Below, in pieces: positions 23,205-32,726 of a stretch of 64,000 nucleotides of DNA; positions within the stretch are counted from its first letter, which is position 1, and each line of letters opens with the position of its first letter. A program made the translations under genes and the position numbers. Source of the stretch: Desulfatiglans anilini DSM 4660 (lineage in GTDB: Bacteria; Desulfobacterota; DSM-4660; Desulfatiglandales; Desulfatiglandaceae); the NCBI RefSeq assembly GCF_000422285.1, contig NZ_AULM01000005.1, forward strand, positions 1 through 64,000, given 5' to 3'. Below the pieces are notes generated by a model. It had not been told where the DNA came from. It worked only from the letters and a program-made list of their open reading frames with translations, and made no database searches.

Positions 23205-24911
23205 ATGAGAAATTTCCTGAGACCGGCGAGCGACGCATTCCTTCTTCGACATATCGTTGATTTTCACGGTGGTGTCCTGATCGCCGCCGTGGTGGCTATC
23301 CTTTTGGTTGGTGTGCTGGGTGCCGGGGTTGTGTCTATGGTCGGCACCTCGAGCCAGGAAGAGGTCCGTGCCAACCACGGGGAGCGCGCCTTTCTTCTGG
23401 CGGAATCAGGATTCAGATACGCGGAATCAGTTTACAAAAGCAAGTTACAAAGTCAAGGCAAGGCCTCCGCAAAAACCGCCTTGCTCGCATTGCACAATCA
23501 AACGAAGTCCGCTCCGGGAGGCGGTACATTCAACCTGCAAGTAATAGAACACGTATACGGCAGTTCTGCAGTTGCTGACGGCTCCCAGACAATCTATGAA
23601 CACAAAGACATTGTGCTCAATCCCGGCTTCAACCTAACGCCCTACAACGGTGTCTTTCTCCACAACGAATCCTGGTATCGCTATCGTGAGTTCGATAAAC
23701 CTAATAATACTTTAAAGGATGTTATCCAGGCAAAGGCGGGAGCTGTGTTCCCGATCGTTCTGGATGATAATCAGAACATTGACTACTTCTATAGTGATAC
23801 CATCGAGATCCTTTCTACTGGTGTGTTTCCAGATTCTGACATAATGAAAGTTTCACGGAGGGTAGCCTACTGGTGGCCATTGCAGAGCGCTGGTGGCGGA
23901 GGCGGTGAGGAACTTGGACCTTTCAGCGGTGGTCCAGATGTCTGGGAGGATTTCGATGATGGAACCACCTCTTTCTACGACGATCAAAATGATATGCTGG
24001 GATCTTTCGAAATTTATGATGGATCAATGAATGTTTCAGCGGTTCAGAATGATTCTCAGGCGGCTTTTTTGACGATATACAATACTTCTAATGTGAACAT
24101 GAATTCGGACTACGAGCTTCAAGCGAAAGTCAAAGTGGCAGATGGTTCTATACACATGGCTGGGATTACATTCCGTAAGCAGGTAGTGAATGTAACCCCT
24201 TCCCAGCGCAAAAGTTACGGTTTGTCGTTTCTTCGTGGAGGAGGAGATAAAAAAGACGGTATACCGGATCTTAAAATCAATGACACTGGCAAATTATACC
24301 TTGTTCTATGGGAGGCTCCCAAAAATGCGCCTCCTGCAGGGAAAACCGATGTAATTGCATACAAGGAAATTAAATCAGACTATGTATTCAATAATGGGGT
24401 ACTTGCAGACTGGTCGACACTACTCGTCCGGATCAGGCAGGAAGAGAATTGCAATTTGATTACTGCTTTTTACACGGATGCATCGGGGAGTTCGACAACC
24501 GGTGGAGATACAGAACCGCGGAACAAGGTCAGGAAAAGAAGTCCAAGAGATGGAATTACGCCATCGAAAGGGCAGAAATACCTACCCTGGCCACCAAACG
24601 ACATCACCAACTGGACACCCTATGTCGACTATCTGACTCTGGTAACCTGGGACTGGGTGAATCCGGACAAAGCTGTTCTCATAAACGATAAGTACGACCC
24701 ATATGTCAGCAATAAAAACAAATATGGGAATATTGTGATCAAGACACCTGAAGATGAGCTGACGTTTACAAAACCAGCTTATGAGTTGGGGTTGCACGCC
24801 TTTGGTATAACTAAATACATCACTGACGTTTCATTCGATGATTTTGCGTTCAGGCTAGCCGAACCAGAAAATGGCCCGGATGTCTACATTCCACCTATTG
24901 TGCTTCAATAA
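23205..24911 (+). CDS. PilX/GspK-like large minor pilin with putative beta-sandwich domain
   Basis: 568 residues. An N-terminal hydrophobic helix (about 23-47, GVLIAAVVAILLVGVLGAGVV) is followed by the PilX-type segment RAFLLAESGFRYAES. There is no GFxxxE prepilin site. The large C-terminal region (about 230-560) contains strands like a concanavalin/LamG-type sandwich (MAGITFRKQ, YGLSFLRGG), suggesting an adhesive tip. From about 23600 onward the DNA is clearly A+T-richer than neighbouring genes, so the domain may have been acquired separately. It ends 124 bp from the convergent major pilin gene, with a hairpin between. Confidence 0.72.
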   Translation: MRNFLRPASDAFLLRHIVDFHGGVLIAAVVAILLVGVLGAGVVSMVGTSSQEEVRANHGERAFLLAESGFRYAESVYKSKLQSQGKASAKTALLALHNQTKSAPGGGTFNLQVIEHVYGSSAVADGSQTIYEHKDIVLNPGFNLTPYNGVFLHNESWYRYREFDKPNNTLKDVIQAKAGAVFPIVLDDNQNIDYFYSDTIEILSTGVFPDSDIMKVSRRVAYWWPLQSAGGGGGEELGPFSGGPDVWEDFDDGTTSFYDDQNDMLGSFEIYDGSMNVSAVQNDSQAAFLTIYNTSNVNMNSDYELQAKVKVADGSIHMAGITFRKQVVNVTPSQRKSYGLSFLRGGGDKKDGIPDLKINDTGKLYLVLWEAPKNAPPAGKTDVIAYKEIKSDYVFNNGVLADWSTLLVRIRQEENCNLITAFYTDASGSSTTGGDTEPRNKVRKRSPRDGITPSKGQKYLPWPPNDITNWTPYVDYLTLVTWDWVNPDKAVLINDKYDPYVSNKNKYGNIVIKTPEDELTFTKPAYELGLHAFGITKYITDVSFDDFAFRLAEPENGPDVYIPPIVLQ

Positions 24912-24955
24912 ATCCATAGTATAATTGGGGATAATAAATTTTTCACTTAAGCGAA

Positions 24956-24994
24956 TTGGGGTCTGGAAAGTTGTTATACTTTTCCAAACCCCAA
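24956..24994. terminator. Hairpin between convergent pilin genes
   Basis: TTGGGGTCTGGAAAGT pairs with ACTTTTCCAAACCCCAA around a short loop, an almost perfect ~15-bp stem between the stops at 24911 and 25035. A run of A/T follows on the minus strand, but there is no clean U-tract on either side. It probably separates transcripts from both directions. Confidence 0.55.
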
Positions 24995-25034
24995 CGCAAG
25001 ATGCGATACTGATATTAAAAACCTGGGGATGCGC

Positions 25035-25424
25035 TTATGGTGCGGTCCAGGTTCCTGTTATCGTTGGAGCTGATCCGCCTGAGTAAGTTACGGTAACAGC
25101 GGATGTTCCTCCAGAAGAAGGCCAAGTGGCTCCTACGCATGCAATGCTGTCGATGGTATCCCCTTCTATAGTAATATCAGCACAGGCAGCCGCTGGACCT
25201 GCTGGAGCCCCTGTTTTGCCAAGCTGGCTTGCAGCCCAGCCGAGAGAGAGTGCCGAGTACGCTGCGGCAAGGCCTGACTCTGCAACTTTATCAGCTGCTT
25301 CTTCCTGCAAACCGTAATACCGTGGGATCGCTACTGCAGCCAGAATTCCTATGATGATTAGCACAGCAATAATCTCTATCAGCGTAAAGCCTCCCTGAGA
25401 TTTTCTAATGTCTTTTGCCTCCAT
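25035..25424 (-). CDS. Type IV major pilin
   Basis: 129 residues. The leader of 12 residues ends SQGG-FTLIE, with Glu at +5 (E17) and helix IIAVLIIIGILAAVAIPRYY, the classical type IVa pilin start. The mature pilin is short (~117 residues), with two cysteines (AACADI, IACVG) that may form the C-terminal loop. AGGAG lies before the ATG. A -24/-12 promoter is at 25684-25699 and a sigma-54 activator gene lies upstream, so expression is probably sigma-54 dependent. It is the likely structural subunit of the machine encoded at 27480-35192. Confidence 0.88.
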   Translation of the reverse strand: MEAKDIRKSQGGFTLIEIIAVLIIIGILAAVAIPRYYGLQEEAADKVAESGLAAAYSALSLGWAASQLGKTGAPAGPAAACADITIEGDTIDSIACVGATWPSSGGTSAVTVTYSGGSAPTITGTWTAP

Positions 25425-25683
25425 TTTTTTCTCCTTTCGCTATAAGATTATTAAGGTGATTTGGTTTAGATCATTTGTATCGAATAATTTGAGCGGTTTG
25501 CCGATATTAAAGCTAAGAACCTCCTTTCTATGTGGAGTCAACCATATCTCTTGTTAATATTTCTATCCAAGATGGGCTTCGACGAAAATGTCGTTAAATT
25601 TCCAGTATCCGCTATCCGGTAAACAAACTCTTTATTTTTAAAGGTATGAGAACATCTCCAACAAACCGCCAAGATAGCATCTA

Positions 25684-25699
25684 TGCAACGAGTATGCCA
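25684..25699 (-). promoter_or_regulatory. Sigma-54 (-24/-12) promoter for the major pilin
   Basis: On the minus strand the site reads TGGCATACTCGTTGCA. This has the invariant GG and GC exactly 10 bp apart and matches TGGCAYR-N4-TTGCA. Predicted transcription starts near 25671, about 245 bp before the pilin ATG, with only pilin downstream. Confidence 0.75.
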
Positions 25700-25728
25700 T
25701 TTGTTTGTTTAATAGGAGAATCTTTTCA

Positions 25729-25890
25729 ATGATAAGGTACGATCTTCATTTAACAGGTAAAACCCTAGCAGGAAAAGGGATGTTAAATTTACGTTTCTAC
25801 TGTCTAGAAACATCTTGCTTATATGCGAAGAATGCTTTGATCCAACGAAAAACGTTGTACGATCTACATTTTATGAAGATGTCTGATTGA
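25729..25890 (+). CDS. Doubtful 53-residue ORF
   Basis: ATG 25729 is preceded by AGGAG at about 8 bp. The product (MIRYDLHLTGKTLAGKG...) has no family signature. The frame contains two near-copies of GTACGATCTNCATTT about 120 bp apart, suggesting repeat-derived sequence. It overlaps nothing, but it lies antisense to the pilin promoter region. Probably not a gene. Confidence 0.15.
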   Translation: MIRYDLHLTGKTLAGKGMLNLRFYCLETSCLYAKNALIQRKTLYDLHFMKMSD

Positions 25891-26021
25891 TTTGTACAGA
25901 GCTTTTCCATAAAAAAAATGCAAAGGCTATTCCTCCGAGTTCGTTTCATCGAAAAATGGTGATAGCTTGACCTTTTTCAGGAAATATTGACAAACGTGAG
26001 CCGCGCAATCTAAGGAAATTT

Positions 26022-27326
26022 TTAAATTTCGGCCTTGATTGCAGCCACATCGATTCCGTATTTCTTCACCCTGTGCCACAGGCTCCTTTGGTTGATGCCG
26101 AGGATTTCCGCCGCGCGTGCCTGGACGCCTCCAGTAGAGTAGAGGGCGTCGATGATCAGGTTTCGCTCGATCTCAGCGAGCTTTTGGTTGAGCGTGGCAT
26201 CCGGCGGCAGGTGGTCGAGCGGGCCGCCGGCCTGTTGGACCAATTCTGGCGGGAGGTGCTGCGGTTCGATCGGAGCACCTCCCGCCAGAAGGGCGGCACG
26301 CTCGAGGACATTCTGGAGTTCGCGGATGTTGCCCGGCCAGTGGTGGGCCGTCAGGGCGCGAAGGGCCGCCGGGGTCAGGGCGCCTGCGGGCGGCGTCAGG
26401 TTGTTCAGAAAATGGTCGGCCAGGAGGCGGATATCTTCTTTCCGGTGCCGCAAGGGCGGCAGGTTGAGATCGAAGACGTGAATGCGGTGATAGAGATCTT
26501 CGCGGAATGCGCCCTTCTGCACCATTTTGGATAGATCCTTGTTGGTGGCAGCCAGGATGCGGACATCGACCTGAACGGTTTGGTTGCCGCCGACGCGCTC
26601 GAAGGTCCGCTCCTGGAGGACGCGCAGGATCTTGGCCTGGGTGGCGGGGGGCATGTCGCCGATCTCGTCCAGAAAGAGCACGCCGCCTTGGGCGGCCTCG
26701 AACTTGCCGGTTTTGCGGCTTGTGGCGCCGGTGAAGGCGCCTTTTTCATGCCCGAAGAGCTCGCTCTCGAGGAGCCCTTCGGGGATGGCTGCGCAGTTCA
26801 CCGTGACGAAAGGGCCTTTGGAGCGAGGGCTCAAGCGGTGGATGGCCGAAGCCACCAGCTCCTTTCCCGTGCCGCTTTCGCCATGGATCAGGACGGTCGT
26901 GTCCGCCGGGGCCACCAGCGCGGCCTGTCGGAGGGCGGTGCGCAGGGCGCGGCTCGAGCCGATGATCTCGGGGAAAAGGCGGGCGGCTTCTTCGGTGTCG
27001 AGCGCGCCGGTCATCTGCTGGATGGCCTCTTCGAAGCAGTCGAGTTCATCCTTCTCGGAGATTACCTCGCGTTTTGGCTTAGGGTCGGCAGCAGGCGGGC
27101 TCGCTTCCCGGAGGGCCCGTTTGATGGGTTTCAAAAAGAGACGCACGATCATGATCCCTGCAAAGGCGGCGAACCCGACGCTCGAGAGGAGGGAGGCTAA
27201 AAGGGCTGGGAGGGAATAGGGGAGTTGCTTCTGCCCAACATGAAACCCGACGAGGAAGGCCAGGAAGGCCATGCCTCCCACGATAAACGGAATGAGGACC
27301 TGAAGGCTGAATCGGTATTGCTTCAT
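26022..27326 (-). CDS. Membrane-tethered sigma-54 activator without receiver domain
   Basis: 434 residues. Two hydrophobic segments (about 8-27 and 38-62) anchor the N-terminus. A ~60-residue linker leads into the AAA+ domain (about 120-345), which has Walker A GESGTGKE, a canonical GAFTGA loop and Walker [13 protein letters not shown] Fis-type helix-turn-helix ends [26 protein letters not shown]. With no receiver or cytosolic sensor, the signal must come through the membrane part or a partner. It lies directly upstream of the sigma-54 promoter of the pilin, which is its most likely target. Tethered activators of this kind are uncommon compared with PilR. Confidence 0.88.
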   Translation of the reverse strand: MKQYRFSLQVLIPFIVGGMAFLAFLVGFHVGQKQLPYSLPALLASLLSSVGFAAFAGIMIVRLFLKPIKRALREASPPAADPKPKREVISEKDELDCFEEAIQQMTGALDTEEAARLFPEIIGSSRALRTALRQAALVAPADTTVLIHGESGTGKELVASAIHRLSPRSKGPFVTVNCAAIPEGLLESELFGHEKGAFTGATSRKTGKFEAAQGGVLFLDEIGDMPPATQAKILRVLQERTFERVGGNQTVQVDVRILAATNKDLSKMVQKGAFREDLYHRIHVFDLNLPPLRHRKEDIRLLADHFLNNLTPPAGALTPAALRALTAHHWPGNIRELQNVLERAALLAGGAPIEPQHLPPELVQQAGGPLDHLPPDATLNQKLAEIERNLIIDALYSTGGVQARAAEILGINQRSLWHRVKKYGIDVAAIKAEI

Positions 27327-27479
27327 AGGAATCGACAGGATCGGTCCGGGTCTGGCGAACCGGCCCTCTTCATCTTCCGCATCCGTCCTGGGGCTTCAAT
27401 GCCCGAATGGAGGTGCAGGAGCACGTTTCATTAACGTCAAAGTGAGCGCAAGCCCCGGAGGGATGCGATGGGTGCCGCT

Positions 27480-28706
27480 CTAAAATTTCGCCTGGACCTT
27501 GACCATGTCCCACATGGGAACGAAGATCGCCAGCGCGAAGAACAGGACCACCGCCGCCAGGCCCACGGTCAGGATGGGGCCGATGGCGTCGGTCAGGCGC
27601 TTCATGGCGAAATCCACCTCGTCGTCGTAGTGGACGGAGACCTCGCGGAGCATCTCGTCCAGTCGTCCGCTTTCCTCGCCCACGGCCACCATGTTGATCA
27701 CCATGGGGGTGAAGTAGCGGGCCTGCTTCAAGGGGCCCGCGATCCCTTTCCCCTGTTCCATGCTCTCCTGGATGCGCCGGAACTCGCGGGAGATCACGGC
27801 GTTGCCGATCGTGCCCGAGAGGATGCGCATGGATTCGAGCACACGGATGCCGCTTGCCTGCAGGATCGCGAAGATGCTCGCGAAGCGCGACATGGCGCTC
27901 TTGATGAAGAGGGGCCCGACAAGCACCATGTTGATCAGAATGAGGTCTCGGACGTACCGGCCTGCCTCGGTGCGGAGGGCCAGAGCCAGAAAGACGAGAA
28001 GGGCTGCCAGCCCTCCCAGAAGACAAGGCCAGTAGCTCGAGATTGCTTGATAGAGGATTATGCAGATCCGGGTGGGGAGCGGGATCTCCACACCCGCGTT
28101 GATGAAGATGTTGATGAACTTCGGCACCACGAAGGTCAGGAGGACGAAGAAGGCGATGAAGAGGAAGGTCATGACGATGATCGGGTACTGGAGGGCGGCC
28201 CGGATGTCCGATTTGACCTTGTGCTCGTGTTCCACGATGTAGATCAGCCGGTTGAAGACCTCCGGGAGGTCGCCGCTCGACTCGCCGGCGCGCACCATGG
28301 CGACATAAAGGGGGGAGAAGATCCGCGGATGGGCTTGAAAGGCCTCGAAGAGGCTTTTCCCCCGTTCGATGTCGGCGGCGAGGGCGTTGATGACTCCTTT
28401 TAGGCGCTTGTTCTCGGTCTGGCTTTCGAGGATCTGAAGCGTGCGGACGACGGGGACGCCGGCCCGGAGGAGGGTTCGAAGCTGCTTGGTGAAGAGGATC
28501 AGGTCGAGGGTCTTGACGGATCGGAGCCGGTCGAGGAGGCCGATGCCGTTTGCGGCCGGGGCCGCACCCGGCAGTTCGCGGATGCGGTCCGGTATCAGGT
28601 CGCGGTCGAGGAGCATGGTGGCGGCCTGCTCCCGGTGTTCGGCCTCGAGCCGGCCGGAGCGCTTGTGGCCGCTCACGTCGATCGCTGTGTATCGGAAGGT
28701 CGGCAT
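27480..28706 (-). CDS. GspF/PilC-family inner-membrane platform protein
   Basis: 408 residues with two GspF repeats (about 70-190 and 275-395) and three membrane spans. Typical motifs are FTKQLRTLLRAGVPVVRTL in the first repeat and ARYFTPMVINMVAVGEESG in the second. The protein forms the rotor-like platform driven by the assembly ATPase encoded 6 bp upstream. Length is standard. It is the last gene of the minus-strand type IV pilus operon. Confidence 0.92.
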   Translation of the reverse strand: MPTFRYTAIDVSGHKRSGRLEAEHREQAATMLLDRDLIPDRIRELPGAAPAANGIGLLDRLRSVKTLDLILFTKQLRTLLRAGVPVVRTLQILESQTENKRLKGVINALAADIERGKSLFEAFQAHPRIFSPLYVAMVRAGESSGDLPEVFNRLIYIVEHEHKVKSDIRAALQYPIIVMTFLFIAFFVLLTFVVPKFINIFINAGVEIPLPTRICIILYQAISSYWPCLLGGLAALLVFLALALRTEAGRYVRDLILINMVLVGPLFIKSAMSRFASIFAILQASGIRVLESMRILSGTIGNAVISREFRRIQESMEQGKGIAGPLKQARYFTPMVINMVAVGEESGRLDEMLREVSVHYDDEVDFAMKRLTDAIGPILTVGLAAVVLFFALAIFVPMWDMVKVQAKF

Positions 28707-28712
28707 ACGTCC

Positions 28713-30431
28713 TTAAACCATGACGGCCGAGGCCGCCTCCTCCAGGGTGGTGATTCCGCGGACGACCTTGTCCATGGCATCCTCTTTGAGGGTGCGCAGC
28801 ACGCCCGCCTCCCGCGCCGCGCGGGTGATCTCCTGGGCGGAGCGCCGCTGAAGGATCATGCCCTGGACCATCTCGTCGTTTACGAGGACCTCGAAGACCC
28901 CTGTACGGCCTCGATACCCTGTGTACATGCAGTTCAGGCAGCCGCGCCCTCGCTGGAAGTCCGCGTCTTTCACATCGGTCAGGCCCCACTGCGCGAGGGC
29001 CTCCGGCGGGGGCTGGTAGGATTCCCTGCAGTCGGGGCAGACCTTGCGCACCAGGCGCTGGGCGAAGGAAACGAGCATCACCGAGGCGGTCAGGAAGGGT
29101 TCGATCCCCATGTCCAGGAAGCGCGTGACGGCGCCTGCGGCGTCATTGGTGTGGACCGTGCTGAGGACCCTGTGTCCGGTCAGGGCCGCCTGGACGGCAA
29201 TGGTGGCGGTTTCCGAGTCGCGGATCTCGCCGACCATGATGACATCCGGGTCCTGCCGGAGGACGGCGCGCAGGCCGCTCGCGAAGGTCATGCCCGCCTG
29301 GCGGTTCAACTGGGTCTGACGGACCTTCTCCAGCCGGTATTCAACCGGGTCTTCCAGGGTGATGATGTTGATGTCGGGCTGGTTGAGCTCTTTCAAAATG
29401 GCGTAGAGGCTGGTGGTCTTCCCGCTGCCCGTCGGGCCGGTGCTGAGGATCATGCCGTAGGGTTTGCGGATCATGGCCGCGATCTTTTCCTGGTCGAAGG
29501 GGGCCATGCCGAGGGCCTTCAGGGAATAGACCCCTGTGGACATGTCGAGGAGCCTAAGCACCACGTTTTCGCCGTAGATGGTCGGGATGACGGAGGCGCG
29601 GATATTGACCTCCCGGTCGTGCATGCGCACGGTGAACCGGCCGTCCTGGGGGATGCGGGAAACCGCGATGTCCATGCCCGCAAGGATCTTGATGCGGGAG
29701 GCCAGAGGCAGAAACAGCGACTTGGGAGGGGCGGGGACCTCGTGCAGCTTTCCGTCCAGGCGGAAGCGGATCTGGATATACTCCTTCTCAGGGCTGATGT
29801 GCACGTCGCTCGCCCGTTCGCGGATGGCCTGGGAGAGGATCGAGTTGACGAGGCGCACGACGGGCGCCTCCTCCGCCATGTCCTGCAGGGAACTCAGCTG
29901 AAGATCCTGCATGCTCCGCGGGGGCGCGGCCTCCAGAGATTCTCCGGCCTCTTCGGGTTTGTTCTGTTCGATGCTCTCGAGGATTCCGCCGATGTCGGAA
30001 AAGGCCCCGTAGAGGTTGTTGAAGATCTGATTGAACTCCTGCTCGCTGCTGAGCACGGGCTCGACCTCGAGGTTGGTGTAGACCTCTATGGCGTCCTGGG
30101 CGACGACATCCAGGGGGTCCGTGACGGCGCAGTAGAGGATCCGCCCGTTCCGCTGGAGGGGAAGGACCTGGTAGCGGGAGGCCGTTTCCTTCGGGAGGAT
30201 GCGGGAAAGGCTCGGATCGATCGGGAAGCGCGTCGGCGTGTATTTTTCCAGCCGCAGCTGCCGGGCGAGAAGCTCGATCAGCACGGGCTCGGAGACCAGG
30301 CCCTCGCGGACGAGGTACTGGCCGAGCTTGAGGCTGCCGCGCTTCTTATCCGCCAGGGCCTTCTCGACCAGTTCCTCGGTCAGGATCCCGGCCTCGACCA
30401 GCATTTCTCCCAGACGCTTGCGTTCCCTCAC
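28713..30431 (-). CDS. PilB/MshE/GspE-type assembly ATPase with tandem MshEN repeats
   Basis: 572 residues from a GTG at 30431 that overlaps the secretin stop (GTGA). Residues 6-29 (RLGEMLVEAGILTEELVEKAL) and 35-58 (KLGQYLVREGLVSEPVLIELL) are two MshEN-type repeats, which bind c-di-GMP in MshE. The ATPase has Walker A GPTGSGKTT (332-340), the Walker B region MVGEIRDSETA, the His box STVHTND and a zinc tetracysteine (VCPDC, GCLNC). It powers pilin polymerisation. I see no PilT retraction ATPase in the window. Regulation by c-di-GMP is inferred from the repeats. Confidence 0.92.
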   Translation of the reverse strand: MRERKRLGEMLVEAGILTEELVEKALADKKRGSLKLGQYLVREGLVSEPVLIELLARQLRLEKYTPTRFPIDPSLSRILPKETASRYQVLPLQRNGRILYCAVTDPLDVVAQDAIEVYTNLEVEPVLSSEQEFNQIFNNLYGAFSDIGGILESIEQNKPEEAGESLEAAPPRSMQDLQLSSLQDMAEEAPVVRLVNSILSQAIRERASDVHISPEKEYIQIRFRLDGKLHEVPAPPKSLFLPLASRIKILAGMDIAVSRIPQDGRFTVRMHDREVNIRASVIPTIYGENVVLRLLDMSTGVYSLKALGMAPFDQEKIAAMIRKPYGMILSTGPTGSGKTTSLYAILKELNQPDINIITLEDPVEYRLEKVRQTQLNRQAGMTFASGLRAVLRQDPDVIMVGEIRDSETATIAVQAALTGHRVLSTVHTNDAAGAVTRFLDMGIEPFLTASVMLVSFAQRLVRKVCPDCRESYQPPPEALAQWGLTDVKDADFQRGRGCLNCMYTGYRGRTGVFEVLVNDEMVQGMILQRRSAQEITRAAREAGVLRTLKEDAMDKVVRGITTLEEAASAVMV

Positions 30432-32146
30432 TTGGACCTCGCTTGGGCTTCCCCGGATGGGATGCTCCCGGACGGCGGAGCGGCCGCCGCGCTGAGAGAC
30501 GGCCGCACAGGGAGGATGCGGGGGGTGATGAAGATCAGGACATCCTCCATCTTGTTTTGTTTTCCCGTGTGGCCGAACAGCCAGGTCAACCCCTTGATGT
30601 TTTGCAGGTAGGGGATTCCGTCGCTGGTGTCCTGGTCGGTCTGCTTCGAGAGTCCTCCAATGACGGTCGTTTGACCGCTCTCGAGGATGAGGTTGGTTTC
30701 GGCCCGCTTGGTGAGGATGGTGGGGTTCCCGAGGACCGTGCGGGTGAAGTCGAGCTCGTCCTTGGTGGTGACGATGTTCAGGCGGATCGTGTCCCCCTCG
30801 ATCACGCGCGGTGTGACCAGGAGGCGCAGGGCGGCGGTCTTCCACTCGATCGAGATGTCTTTGTCGAGTCCGGTGCCGGTGATGGACTGATAAGGCACCT
30901 CGGCCCCGCTCTCGATGAGCGCGGGCTGGTTGTCCATCGTGGTGATGGAGGGGCGCGAGAGGATGTTGAGCTTCCCGTCGGTCTCGAGGGCGGAGAGCTC
31001 CACATCGAGGACGTACTTTCCGAACTTCTCGTAGAGGTAACCGAGCGTGAAGCCCGAAGGAAAATCGTCAGGCCCGAAATCCGCCGGGAAGTTGTTGGAT
31101 ATGCCGGTGGTGGGGTCCACCCCCTCGGAAAGGGTTTTGTCGAAGACCCCACTGGTGTTGGAGCCGGGGGTGATCCAGTAGTTGCCCGCCCGATAGAGCC
31201 CGCCCCACTGGATGCCCAGTTCGCGGGCGACCTCCCGGGTGGTCTCGACGATGTGGGCCTCGATCAGGATCTGGGGAGGCGGACTGTCGAGTTCACATAT
31301 GAGCGCGAGGACTTTTTCCGCGTCGTGAGCCAGGGCGTGGACCAGCACGGAGTTGGTCTGCTCGTCGAAGAGGATGTTTCCGATGGGTTCTCCTTCCTGG
31401 TTTCTGCTCAGGAGGGCCTCGAGGTTTTCCTTGAACGTCTTGTCAATGTCCGGCTCCCGCTCCTCTTCGATGGTGCGTTTCTTGGAATCGCCGCTCGTGT
31501 CCTGGTCGGTGATCTTGCGGCGGGTGAAGCTGTAGTAGCGGAGCGGCACGATGCGGGTCACCATCGGCTCGAGGGTCTGGAGATCGCGGCGGGCGGCCTG
31601 CATCTTGAGGTCCGTCTCGAGCTGGTGGAGCTCGTTTTCCTTGTCCTGGGCCGATACGACCCGGATGATGTCATTTTCCCATTTCCAGCCCAACCCATGC
31701 GTGGCAAGGATGCCGGTGAAGACCTGACTCCAGGGGGTGTTCTCGACATTGATGCTGATTTCGCCCTTGACGCTTTCACTCAGCATGATGTTTTGCCCGG
31801 CGGCGCGGGCGAGGGCTCGCAGCACGGCCGGCACGGAGGCGTTGTGCATCCGGAGGCTGACCTTCTGGGTGGGAAAGGGCTTTTGATAGGTTCGGGCTTT
31901 AGGCTGCGGCTGCGGCTGAATCGGGGGAAGGGCTTCCGGCTTGGATGCCGGGGGGGCGGGCAGGGCCTGGCTGCGGGCCTGGTTCGTTTCGGCCATCTCC
32001 TTCCACTTCCGGTATTCAGCGTCGAGCGGGGAGGGCGGGGTCACCGCCTTCTCGCCGCATCCAGCGGCAAACAGAATCAGGATCAACCCAGCGGTGAGGC
32101 GGGCCAAGGGGCGTATCAACCGCAACGAATCGCGTAGGTTCGACAT
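30428..32146 (-). CDS. Outer-membrane secretin (MshL/PilQ-like lipoprotein)
   Basis: 572 residues from ATG 32146, the start best spaced from GAGG. The signal ends in a lipobox (LILFAAGC). A Pro-rich linker is followed by a secretin N-terminal domain (SVPAVLRALARAAGQNIMLS) and a C-terminal secretin core with PALIESGAEVPYQS and the closing motif TVIGGLSKQ. It forms the outer-membrane pore of the pilus. The short layout and single N-domain resemble MshL more than PilQ. It is coupled to the ATPase gene through a GTGA overlap. Confidence 0.9.
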   Translation of the reverse strand: MSNLRDSLRLIRPLARLTAGLILILFAAGCGEKAVTPPSPLDAEYRKWKEMAETNQARSQALPAPPASKPEALPPIQPQPQPKARTYQKPFPTQKVSLRMHNASVPAVLRALARAAGQNIMLSESVKGEISINVENTPWSQVFTGILATHGLGWKWENDIIRVVSAQDKENELHQLETDLKMQAARRDLQTLEPMVTRIVPLRYYSFTRRKITDQDTSGDSKKRTIEEEREPDIDKTFKENLEALLSRNQEGEPIGNILFDEQTNSVLVHALAHDAEKVLALICELDSPPPQILIEAHIVETTREVARELGIQWGGLYRAGNYWITPGSNTSGVFDKTLSEGVDPTTGISNNFPADFGPDDFPSGFTLGYLYEKFGKYVLDVELSALETDGKLNILSRPSITTMDNQPALIESGAEVPYQSITGTGLDKDISIEWKTAALRLLVTPRVIEGDTIRLNIVTTKDELDFTRTVLGNPTILTKRAETNLILESGQTTVIGGLSKQTDQDTSDGIPYLQNIKGLTWLFGHTGKQNKMEDVLIFITPRILPVRPSLSAAAAPPSGSIPSGEAQARSK

Positions 32147-32213
32147 GTGTTTCATCCTCTCCTGATCGATGCCGGGAACAAACCTCGAAGGTGGCTGGAA
32201 CGCCGGGCTGTTT

Positions 32214-32726
32214 CTATTCTTCCAGCTGAAGCACGAAGCGCTGGCCGTCTGTTTTCCGAACCAGAACGACGCTGGTTCGGTGGATTTCCTCGAGCCTGTA
32301 GTCACCCGGATCGATCCATTCACCCTTTTGGTATTCGAAGTCATCGATGATCGCCAGGTGCGTGTCCCCGAATTCCACAAAACCCGAATACATGAGCCCC
32401 AAGTCCTCCGCACTTTCCGAACCCCCTGTTTCTTCCTTGTGGAGGAAGGTCTGCAGGGCATAGTCCTGGTCCCAGAATGGGTCCGGCGCCCATTCGAGGG
32501 TGGCGGTTTTGGCGATCTGTTGGACCTTCTCCTGTTCGGGGCTCTTGCGAAGGTTTTTGGCCATATCTGCGACGAACGCGTTCAGGTCGACGTTCGCCTC
32601 AGCCGGGGGCGGACCCTTCAGGGAGGCGGCCTTCCCGCCGGCGAAAAAAATCTCATAGGCGCCGTAGGCGAGCACGAGCGCCATGATGATCACGAGGGTT
32701 ATCTCCCGTTTGGCCAATTGAATCAC
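32214..32726 (-). CDS. PilP-like pilotin/inner-membrane-secretin linker
   Basis: 170 residues from GTG 32726, overlapping the PilO stop (GTGA). One N-terminal membrane helix (ITLVIIMALVLAYGAYEIFF) is followed by a Pro-rich segment. The C-terminal beta domain reads YSGFVEFGDTHLAIIDDFEYQKGEW, YRLEEIHRTSVVLV, as in PilP/MshK-type proteins that contact the secretin. A lipobox is absent, unlike classical PilP. Position between PilO and secretin fits the order M-N-O-P-Q. Confidence 0.75.
   Translation of the reverse strand: MIQLAKREITLVIIMALVLAYGAYEIFFAGGKAASLKGPPPAEANVDLNAFVADMAKNLRKSPEQEKVQQIAKTATLEWAPDPFWDQDYALQTFLHKEETGGSESAEDLGLMYSGFVEFGDTHLAIIDDFEYQKGEWIDPGDYRLEEIHRTSVVLVRKTDGQRFVLQLEE

Larger units (their letters stand above)
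25425..26021. other. A+T-rich leader and promoter region of the major pilin
   Basis: 597 bp of A+T-rich sequence upstream of the pilin. It contains a consensus sigma-54 site (25684-25699) and about 245 bases of untranslated leader. A plus-strand 53-codon frame at 25729-25890 is listed separately with low confidence. Confidence 0.5.

Noticed and set aside
27370-28989. Long minus-strand frame overlapping the GspF and ATPase genes
   Set aside because: It reads an alternative frame of well-supported genes and is Arg/Pro/His-rich, typical of shadow frames.
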